Shown here: piece after piece, positions 35,738 through 43,180 of the stretch
Numbering within the stretch: the first letter of the stretch is position 1
How the letters are laid out: every line of letters starts with the position of its first letter
The notes under the pieces: generated by a model
Told to the model about the DNA's origin: nothing
Databases searched by the model: none
The model's input: the letters and a program-made list of their open reading frames with translations, nothing else
Translations under genes and position numbers: made by a program
Origin: Rubripirellula sp.
GTDB lineage: Bacteria > Planctomycetota > Planctomycetia > Pirellulales > Pirellulaceae
DNA: 43,180 nucleotides
Reading direction: 5' to 3'
NCBI GenBank assembly: GCA_022425745.1
Contig: JAKMEW010000403.1
Location: 1-43,180 of the forward strand

Positions 35738-36928
35738 TTGCATGCACCCGTTAAGAGTTCCTCCCAACGCAGACGAAACGTGATCCCTATCTATCTCGAC
35801 AATGCTGCAACCACTCAGGTAGATCCAAGCGTGATCGAATGCTTGCAGAAAGTGATGTCGGAAGGCCCGGCAAATCCTTCAAGTCTTCATCATCGTGGTC
35901 GGTATGCCAGATATTCTGTGGAGCGTGCCACAGAACAAATTGGTCAATGTTTGGGAACCCTGTTGGATCAGCCCGGTGGTGATCGGCTCATTTATACCGG
36001 TAGTGGGACTGAGGCAAATAATTTAGTTATTCAGGGCCTCTCTAAGGTTCACCATTACATCTTCAGCCGTATTGAACACCCGAGTGTTCTTGAGGTGGGA
36101 AAATGGCTACAGAAACAAGGGAAAAGTGTTTCTTGGATTGATGCTGACCACAATGGGACGATCTGCTTAGAACACCTGGATTTTTTGCTTAGCTCAGATG
36201 AATCCCCGTCGACCCTAGTAGCAACGATGTGGGCTAATAATGAAACAGGTGTTTTACAACCAATTGAAGAGATAGCGACACTGTGCAAAGCAGCCAACGT
36301 AAGACTTCACGTTGATGCCACCCAGTGTGTTGGGAAAATCCCCTTGAACCTCAATGAGATCGATATCACATCGATCACTTTTTCTGCGCATAAATTTCAC
36401 GGACCCTCCGGAATCGGAGCTTCTTGGATTTCCGGTGGACAAACGATTGAACCCATCATGTTCGGGGGTGAACAACAACTTGAGACCAGACCTGGTACTG
36501 AGCCCGTTGCTCTAATCGCCGGCATGGGCCAAGCGCTCGCTGTCGCGTGTAGCGGTTTAGATCAAGTTACTAAGCACTGCCTGACATTGCGTGATCAACT
36601 CGAACGCGAACTCCTGATTCGATTCCCGGATTTAGTGGTCCAAGGTGTTGGGGTTCCGCGATTACCAGGAACTACCTGTATCTCTTTTGTAGGTGCAGAT
36701 CGGCAGTCGATGCTAATGGCCCTCGACCTCGAAGGAGTAGCTTGCAGTAGCGGATCGGCCTGTAGCAGTGGAAGTAGTCCGCCGAGCCATGTTCTAACGG
36801 CAATGTCTCGCCCAAAAGTAGAAATTGATTCAGCCCTTCGATTCGCTGTCTCGAAGTTTTCCACATCATATGAAATTGATGATGTAATTGATCGTATCTC
36901 TCGTGTTTACAGTCGTTTACGGCGATAA
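35738..36928 (+). CDS. Cysteine desulfurase, NifS/IscS family (possible GTG start at 35780)
   Basis: VIPIYLDNAATTQVDPSV; TGSGTEANNLVIQG; WANNETGVLQPIEEIA; FSAHKFHGPSGIGASW (PLP Lys); GVACSSGSACSSGSSPPSHVL. Confidence 0.95.
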   Translation: MHAPVKSSSQRRRNVIPIYLDNAATTQVDPSVIECLQKVMSEGPANPSSLHHRGRYARYSVERATEQIGQCLGTLLDQPGGDRLIYTGSGTEANNLVIQGLSKVHHYIFSRIEHPSVLEVGKWLQKQGKSVSWIDADHNGTICLEHLDFLLSSDESPSTLVATMWANNETGVLQPIEEIATLCKAANVRLHVDATQCVGKIPLNLNEIDITSITFSAHKFHGPSGIGASWISGGQTIEPIMFGGEQQLETRPGTEPVALIAGMGQALAVACSGLDQVTKHCLTLRDQLERELLIRFPDLVVQGVGVPRLPGTTCISFVGADRQSMLMALDLEGVACSSGSACSSGSSPPSHVLTAMSRPKVEIDSALRFAVSKFSTSYEIDDVIDRISRVYSRLRR

Positions 36929-36932
36929 TATT

Positions 36933-36941
36933 TGTGGAAAA
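36933..36941. promoter_or_regulatory. DnaA-box-like site TGTGGAAAA upstream of dnaA
   Basis: Exact reverse complement of the TTTTCCACA found at 38397-38405 and 36857-36865. Confidence 0.45.
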
Positions 36942-37034
36942 CTTGTTTTATTCCTCGTTTCAGAAGAGAACAGTACTTAAGCTAATAAGGAGCGCATCAG
37001 CGATGACTGACCTTGATTAGACGAAGGTAGTTGG

Positions 37035-38180
37035 ATGACAGAACCAGCTAAAACACCTCCACAGCGTCTCGATTCGATTGCTCTAGAACGCCCACTAGAT
37101 TGGAATCGACGGCGAGATGCTCCCAAAATTCATCCAATCCTGCCTTACTTCATCACTGGTGAAGAAAACCGCCTTACTGCCTTCGTCAGTCAATCTATTT
37201 CTCACGTGTTACCTGAAGGAAACCCAATTCTTCTTACTGGACCTTCAGGAGCCGGTAAAACGGTGATGGTCATTCATCTGGCCGCTCAAATCACTCAATC
37301 AGACAGGCTTAAAAGTGAAGATGAAAAAGCGACCACCGAGCTAAATGATGGCTCAGCAATCGAGGTCCTTTACACCACCGCCAACGATTTCCACCGTGAG
37401 TACACCGAAAATGTTGCCGCTGACGTGCTACAAACAATGCGAGACAAAATCAATCAAGCATCAGTGTGGATCGTTGAAGACTTGGAACACATACGAGAAA
37501 AAGTAAGCTCTCAACAAGAACTTTCCTTGCGTCTGGAATCTCGAATCCTTGATGGCAAGCCCACTCTCTTAACCAGCAATCAACGTCCACACGACGTAAA
37601 AGGATTCAAAGCAGATTTCTGTAGTCGCTGTGTTGGTGGCCTTAGCCTTCCCCTCACACAACCTGGATATGACGCAAAGAAGCAAATTATCTCGGAGTTA
37701 ATGATAAAACATGATGTCAATGCAGCGGAGAATCTCTTAGGGGAATTACTAGCTCGTTTAGATTCCGAAGTTCCCGTTCGAAGTCTAGAAGCTATCATCC
37801 GATCGATCAAACTTTGGTGCACAATGAATCAATCTGAGCCCAAAAGTGAAGCGCTGGATTACGCGACTGAATCGACTTCAAAAACCCTCGATATTTCGTT
37901 GCATAAAATTAACGCGGCTGTTGCCAAACATTTCAAACTAAAACGAGCAGACCTACGAAGCCATTCTCGCAAACAGACATTGGTTCGCGCACGCTCCCTT
38001 GCGATGCTCATCGCTCGCAACGTTACTGACCAAACGATGCAGCAAATTGGTAAGTACTTCGGAGGAAGAGATCACACGACGGTGCTGCATGCACTGCGAT
38101 CTACCGAAAATCGGTTACAAGAAGACCCCCAACTGTTGGACGCAATGGAGAGAATTAAAAGCCAGTTAAAAGTCAATTGA
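37035..38180 (+). CDS. dnaA: Chromosomal replication initiator DnaA, divergent and lacking domain I
   Basis: Walker A LLTGPSGAGKT; domain IV ADLRSHSRKQTLVRARSLAMLIARNVTDQTMQQIGKYFGGRDHTTVLHALRSTENRL; followed by dnaN. Confidence 0.87.
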   Translation: MTEPAKTPPQRLDSIALERPLDWNRRRDAPKIHPILPYFITGEENRLTAFVSQSISHVLPEGNPILLTGPSGAGKTVMVIHLAAQITQSDRLKSEDEKATTELNDGSAIEVLYTTANDFHREYTENVAADVLQTMRDKINQASVWIVEDLEHIREKVSSQQELSLRLESRILDGKPTLLTSNQRPHDVKGFKADFCSRCVGGLSLPLTQPGYDAKKQIISELMIKHDVNAAENLLGELLARLDSEVPVRSLEAIIRSIKLWCTMNQSEPKSEALDYATESTSKTLDISLHKINAAVAKHFKLKRADLRSHSRKQTLVRARSLAMLIARNVTDQTMQQIGKYFGGRDHTTVLHALRSTENRLQEDPQLLDAMERIKSQLKVN

Positions 38181-38659
38181 GTGTTCTCGCATAGCTATTT
38201 TGGAATCCGTTTTTGGTGTGAAAACCCTTATCCCGTTTCCAAGAAATCTAAAAATATTGTGCGTGGAAAACCTGTTGATTCCCTGTCTTCTCCTCTCAGT
38301 TATCAGTGAAGCATTTACGTAGTGCCGCTTTGCTAGTGATGCCAAATGTCAGAACACCACGTGTTTGTCGACCTGACCTTTGCACTATTCAACGCGTTTT
38401 CCACAGCAGTGATATTTTCCTAAAGCATTGCTATTAAACGACTTATGATTTTAAATAGCATTACCCTAACACTGAACGCCTTTCCATTACGAAGAAGACG
38501 ATAAATAAAATTACTAGATAGGAAAGAAGAGAAGCTGCACTCCATAGAAAAACTCAAACCACCATACGTTAGACGGGTGCCGTCTTTGAGCATGGACCGT
38601 CATACTATTGGTGAGTTGAAATTAACTTCCAATGACCACACGCAATTCTTTGCAATTTC
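38181..38659. other. Candidate oriC (dnaA-dnaN intergenic region)
   Basis: 479-bp gap between dnaA and dnaN with DnaA-box-like CGTGGAAAA (38262-38270) and TTTTCCACA (38397-38405) and AT-rich stretches around 38406-38530. Confidence 0.4.
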
Positions 38660-39778
38660 ATGAAAATCATTTGCCAACGCGAATCGCTGACAAACGCTTT
38701 CACTCTTGCTGCGAGTATCGCTCCAACCAGATCTCCAAAAGAGATTCTGATGAACGTGAAGTTGGTTGCCGCTAACAGTCGAATTGTTTTGACTGCCACA
38801 GACATGGAAGTCGGAATCCGCCTGGATGTCGAAGAGGGCATTGAGGTTGAGAGTGAAGGTACGGCTTTATTGCCTGTGCAAAGAACCATGGCGATTCTTC
38901 GTGAGAGTACAGATCCAACTCTGACGATTGAAACGGATCAGTCTGGTATTCGAATTAGTGGTGCACGTAGTAAGTTTCGTTTACCTGGTAGTAACCCAGA
39001 CGAGTTTCCGAGCGTAAGTGGCTTTGAGGAAGATAAGTACCATGTAATTCCCACCCGTCTCTTCCGGGAGATGGTAAAACGAACGGTGTTTGCTACAGAC
39101 TCTGAAAGCAGTCGTTTTGCCCTCGGTGGTGTCTTGTTGGAGTTAGAAAGTGAGAAAGTAATTGCTGTTGGAACGGATGGTCGACGTCTTGCTCGCATGG
39201 AAGGACTCGGGCAGGCAATCGGCGAACATCAGACCAGCGGCTCCAGCACGATCGTTCCAACTCGAGCCATACAGCTTATCGAGCGGGCGTTAAATGATCG
39301 TGATGAATCCGTCGATGTGGCAGCTAGGAACAATGACCTACTCGTCCGAACACCTCGCGGTGTTATTTATTCTCGGTTAGTCGAAGGGCGTTATCCGAAT
39401 TGGCGGCAGGTGTTTCCGCAGCGTGAAAATGCCGTAGAGATCGACATGACAGTAGGCCCACTTTATTCAGCCTTGCGGCAGGCTGCGATTGTTACTGATC
39501 ATGACAGCCGAGGGATTGACTTCACGTTCGCAGATGGGACTCTGAAGATGGAAGCCAATACGGCTGAAATCGGTGAATCACAAATTGAGTTACCAATCGC
39601 GTATGACGGTGAGCCGATCACGTTAACGCTTGATCATCGATATGTGGCAGATTTCTGCAAAGTGCTTGATAACGAACTCAGCTTCGTGATGGAAATCGAG
39701 TCAGCTTCCTCACCAGCATTACTTTTGACTGATGATGGTTATGGCTATGTCATCATGCCGATGGCTCGAGATAAATAA
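38660..39778 (+). CDS. dnaN: DNA polymerase III beta sliding clamp
   Basis: MKIICQRESLTNAFTLAASIAPTRSPKEILMNVKLVAANSRIVLTATDMEVGIRLDVE; FALGGVLLELESEKVIAVGTDGRRLARME; C-terminal YGYVIMPMARDK. Confidence 0.97.
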   Translation: MKIICQRESLTNAFTLAASIAPTRSPKEILMNVKLVAANSRIVLTATDMEVGIRLDVEEGIEVESEGTALLPVQRTMAILRESTDPTLTIETDQSGIRISGARSKFRLPGSNPDEFPSVSGFEEDKYHVIPTRLFREMVKRTVFATDSESSRFALGGVLLELESEKVIAVGTDGRRLARMEGLGQAIGEHQTSGSSTIVPTRAIQLIERALNDRDESVDVAARNNDLLVRTPRGVIYSRLVEGRYPNWRQVFPQRENAVEIDMTVGPLYSALRQAAIVTDHDSRGIDFTFADGTLKMEANTAEIGESQIELPIAYDGEPITLTLDHRYVADFCKVLDNELSFVMEIESASSPALLLTDDGYGYVIMPMARDK

Positions 39779-39794
39779 ACCTACCAAAGGCAAA

Positions 39795-39826
39795 AAAAAA
39801 ACCTGCTAGTTTGAGCAGGTTTTTTT
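39795..39826. terminator. Bidirectional intrinsic terminator
   Basis: AAAAAAACCTGCT-agtttg-AGCAGGTTTTTTT between convergent dnaN and clpC. Confidence 0.9.
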
Positions 39827-39849
39827 GTTTATTTAGAAGCCAAGATTGC

Positions 39850-42468
39850 TCAGGAACCTTCTGTAGATCCGGCGGCGACGGTTTGATCTACTTCTGGGAG
39901 ACCTCTTGATTCGCCTTTAAAATCTAATCGCACTAATTTGATTTTTGAATTTTTTGGGCCAACGATCTTTCCGTCTTCTTTGATCGAGACTTTCGAAGTT
40001 GGAACTTGCTTCCCATCTTCATTTTCAGCGATTACATCAACGATGATCGTATCGTGATTCTCGAAAGCTCCACGAAGTAATTCTTCACTCAGAGGATCTT
40101 CAATTCTTTGTTCAAGTGCACGACGTAATGGCCTAGCTCCGTAGTCAAGATTGCTGCCTTTTTTTACTAAGAATTCTTTAGCAAGATCGGTCAACTCTAA
40201 ATTGAGACCACGATCCAAGAGCCGCTGTCGAACTTTGGCTAATTCAAAGTCGATCACGCCTTTAAGGTCGTGGTTTGTTAAGTGTCTGAAGATGATCGTG
40301 TCATCGAGCCGGTTGAGGAATTCGGGTCGGAATACTCTTTCAATTTGATCCATGACACGCTGTTTCATGGAATCATAACTCGCATCATCATCCGGTTTTT
40401 GAAAACCAAAAGCCGACTGATTCTTGATAGCTTCGGCTCCCGCATTGGTAGTCATGATCAGGATGGTGTTACGGAAATCTACATTTCGGCCGAAAGAATC
40501 GGTAAGGCGACCCTCTTCCATCACCTGCAACATCATGTTGAAGACGTCAGGGTGCGCCTTCTCAATCTCGTCGAACAATACGACAGCGTACGGGCGGCGA
40601 CGAATTTTTTCGGTGAGTTGTCCACCTTCTTCATAACCGACGAATCCTGGAGGTGCACCAATCAAGCGACTGACGTTGTGCTTTTCCATGTATTCACTCA
40701 TATCGATATGAACGAGTGCATCAGAGTCGCCGAAGAGGTATTCGGCGAGTGACTTAGCGAGTAGTGTTTTACCCACGCCAGTAGGGCCGGCGAAAATGAA
40801 ACAACCTGTTGGTCGTTTTGGATCCTTCAATCCGCTACGGCTACGTCGGACTGCTTTGGACACAGCAGTAACAGCAGTAGTTTGACTAACCACTCGCTTG
40901 TGAAGTTCTTCTTCCATTTTGATCAAGCGCAGACTGTCTTCTGTGGACAGACGCGTTAGCGGTATCCCCGTCATCTTGCTGACCACCTCAGCGATGATCT
41001 CTTCGTCGACAACGCCGTCGGTCTGTTGACTTTTATCACGCCAATCTTGGGTGATTTGATCTTTCTTTTTGCGAAGCTTTTCCGCTTGATCTCGAAGGTT
41101 TGCAGCTTTTTCGAAGTCTTGGTTCGCAACCGCTTCTTCTTTTTCCTTATTTAGCTTTTCAACCTCTTCGTCAATTTCTTTTAGGTCTGGTGGGCGAGTC
41201 ATGGTTCGCAATCGAACCCGAGCGCCAGCTTCGTCAATCACATCGATTGCTTTATCGGGTAAACATCTAGCAGTGATGTATCGTTCACTCATTTCGACGG
41301 CAGCAACAATAGCATCGTCGGTGAACTGTACTCGATGATGTTCTTCATAACGGCCTCTCAATCCCTTGAGAATTTCTATGGTTTCGACCTGTCCAGTTGG
41401 TTCAACCATGATTTCTTGGAATCGGCGAGCCAACGCGTTATCTTTCTCGATGTACTTCCGATACTCATCAAGGGTGGTCGCACCAATGCATTGGATTTCA
41501 CCGCGTGCCAGAGCTGGCTTGAGTACGTTTGCAGCATCGATCGCGCCTTCAGCACCACCGGCTCCGACGAGCGTGTGAAGTTCGTCAATGAATAAGATGG
41601 TGTTCTTAACTCGTCGCACTTCTGTCATGACAGCTTTGATGCGTTCTTCAAATTGTCCACGGTATTTCGTACCGGCGACCATCATCGCTAAGTCGAGAAC
41701 AACAATTCTTTTTTCGGCCAAGATTTCCGGAACATCGCCCTCGATGACTCGTTGTGCGAAACCTTCAACGATAGCGGTTTTTCCAACCCCTGCTTCCCCA
41801 AGTAGAACGGGGTTGTTTTTCGTTCGACGACATAAAATCTGGATAGCGCGTTCAATTTCACGGGCGCGACCAATGACCGGGTCCAGTTCACCCTTCTTAG
41901 CAAGTTCTGTTAAGTCGCGACCGAAGCTATCGAGAGCTGGTGTTTTGCTCTTACTGGTTTTTCCGGAACTGGCAGCGCCTTCGCTCTCACCGGAGCGGCC
42001 ACCACGTTCTCCAACTTCAGCACCTTCTAGGCCATGACCGAGAAGATTGAGAACTTCCTCCCGAACGTCTTCCAATTTGAGGCCCAGGTTCATGAGAACT
42101 TGTGCAGCCACACCCTCCTGTTCGCGGAGAAGACCCAAGAGGATGTGCTCCGTTCCGACGTAGCTATGATTCAAATTACGAGCTTCTTCCATCGAATACT
42201 CGATGACTTTCTTAGCTCGAGGTGTTTGGGGTAGTTTCCCGACGGTCACCATTTCAGGACCGCTTTGAACTAATTTTTCAACCTCTAGCCGAATCTTACG
42301 AAGATCCACTTCAAGGTTCTTCAGCACGTTCGCAGCTACTCCACTTCCTTCTTTGACAAGCCCAAGAAGGATGTGCTCCGTCCCGATGTATTCGTGGTTG
42401 AAACGTTGCGCTTCTTGATTAGCCAGTTGCATGACTTTTCGAGCGCGGTCAGTAAATCGTTCGTACAT
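39850..42468 (-). CDS. clpC: ClpC-family AAA+ ATPase chaperone/unfoldase
   Basis: [71 protein letters not shown]-like [48 protein letters not shown]. Confidence 0.98.
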   Translation of the reverse strand: MYERFTDRARKVMQLANQEAQRFNHEYIGTEHILLGLVKEGSGVAANVLKNLEVDLRKIRLEVEKLVQSGPEMVTVGKLPQTPRAKKVIEYSMEEARNLNHSYVGTEHILLGLLREQEGVAAQVLMNLGLKLEDVREEVLNLLGHGLEGAEVGERGGRSGESEGAASSGKTSKSKTPALDSFGRDLTELAKKGELDPVIGRAREIERAIQILCRRTKNNPVLLGEAGVGKTAIVEGFAQRVIEGDVPEILAEKRIVVLDLAMMVAGTKYRGQFEERIKAVMTEVRRVKNTILFIDELHTLVGAGGAEGAIDAANVLKPALARGEIQCIGATTLDEYRKYIEKDNALARRFQEIMVEPTGQVETIEILKGLRGRYEEHHRVQFTDDAIVAAVEMSERYITARCLPDKAIDVIDEAGARVRLRTMTRPPDLKEIDEEVEKLNKEKEEAVANQDFEKAANLRDQAEKLRKKKDQITQDWRDKSQQTDGVVDEEIIAEVVSKMTGIPLTRLSTEDSLRLIKMEEELHKRVVSQTTAVTAVSKAVRRSRSGLKDPKRPTGCFIFAGPTGVGKTLLAKSLAEYLFGDSDALVHIDMSEYMEKHNVSRLIGAPPGFVGYEEGGQLTEKIRRRPYAVVLFDEIEKAHPDVFNMMLQVMEEGRLTDSFGRNVDFRNTILIMTTNAGAEAIKNQSAFGFQKPDDDASYDSMKQRVMDQIERVFRPEFLNRLDDTIIFRHLTNHDLKGVIDFELAKVRQRLLDRGLNLELTDLAKEFLVKKGSNLDYGARPLRRALEQRIEDPLSEELLRGAFENHDTIIVDVIAENEDGKQVPTSKVSIKEDGKIVGPKNSKIKLVRLDFKGESRGLPEVDQTVAAGSTEGS

Positions 42469-42890
42469 GGTCTATCTCGTTACGATTCAGTTGCTGATTT
42501 TCTGCCTTCACCGTTATCAACGATTGAAAATCAACGACTCAAGCGGGGTGTCTTGGTCTTATTTAATCTTTTGGGCTGACAATCTCTTGTCAAATTGGCT
42601 GTCCGTTCAAGCTGCTACAGGGAGACAGCAAACCACACGCCATATGATTGCACTATGGCTACCACTTTTCCGAAGGTTTTTGCAAGTCAAAGCAGGTAAA
42701 GCAGCCAATTAACAACGTAAATTCTATCCATTTAACGCAAAATCGGGGATGGGTACTGAAAAATGAAAGGCTTCAAAACCACAATACCCTCGATGCAGTC
42801 GACTTTTGCCAGTCACCTTTCCTTAAAGCGTCCGAACGGACAATTGGGGGGGATGTGGACTTGGTGCATCTTCTGTTGTCACATCACCCG

Positions 42891-43180
42891 CTAAAAAGCA
42901 ATTTTTTCTGATACCGGTTTGTCGCCTACTTGAGCAGCAATTCGACGCTCTTCGGCTTGAATTTCTAGCCACCATCGATCTGCAACCTCTAAACGCTGCA
43001 TTTCGCGAAGCAAGAGTTTTGCAGCATCATAACGATTTGTTGTGCGGTAAAGTCCAGCGAGCAAGAGAAGTGCTGGTGGATCGCGTGGCTCTATTGCTAG
43101 CATATCCGTCAATACGCCTTCGGCTTCAGCGTACTGGTTTCTCAGGGTGTGTGCCAAAGCGTCATTGAAAAGATCAGCGG
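42891..43180 (-). CDS. TPR-containing protein, C-terminal part (truncated by window edge)
   Basis: Frame open to the edge: ADLFNDALAHTLRNQYAEAEGVLTDMLAIEPRDPPALLLLAGLYRTTNRYDAAKLLLREMQRLE. Confidence 0.72.
   Translation of the reverse strand, partial: ADLFNDALAHTLRNQYAEAEGVLTDMLAIEPRDPPALLLLAGLYRTTNRYDAAKLLLREMQRLEVADRWWLEIQAEERRIAAQVGDKPVSEKIAF

Noticed and set aside
40282-40752. 156-aa plus-strand ORF
   Set aside because: Antisense to strongly conserved clpC; no ribosome site or family resemblance.
42469-42890. Roughly 420-bp spacer upstream of clpC, inspected for a CtsR heptad, CIRCE or structured RNA
   Set aside because: Only a weak ATCAACGA direct repeat near 42520-42536 was seen; no convincing regulator site or tRNA-like fold.
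1-43180. CRISPR arrays, IS elements, prophage genes, rRNA, tRNA
   Set aside because: No regularly spaced repeats, transposase/integrase/phage motifs or recognisable rRNA/tRNA sequences were seen by eye; a dedicated scan (Infernal/tRNAscan-SE) would be decisive.

Overview
This 43.2 kb window reads as a chromosomal segment of a planctomycete. Lineage is inferred from a sulfatase with an F5/8C domain, a DUF1592-type cytochrome plus DUF1552 plus HEAT operon, a PQQ-propeller protein, a Gfo/Idh/MocA plus TIM-barrel epimerase pair, a short Lys/Ala histone H1-like protein, and an atypical NtrC-like regulator. The right half carries housekeeping genes: comEC, a ccsA/hemX-like gene overlapping hemA, scpB with an extreme acidic tail, a NifS/IscS-type cysteine desulfurase, a divergent dnaA, dnaN, and clpC. 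I found no rRNA, tRNA, CRISPR array, IS element or phage gene. The most interesting signals are: (i) a PAS-AAA-Fis regulator whose AAA domain seems to have lost Walker A and the GAFTGA loop, overlapping a small receiver-like gene; (ii) a divergent, domain-I-less DnaA next to a possible oriC with TTTTCCACA boxes; (iii) tandem CCFG-motif paralogs; (iv) a 16-bp direct repeat flanking a perfect hairpin in an intergenic region; (v) the acidic/Trp tail on ScpB; (vi) the H1-like gene with two leader hairpins. All functional assignments come from reading the translated ORFs; no database search was run.
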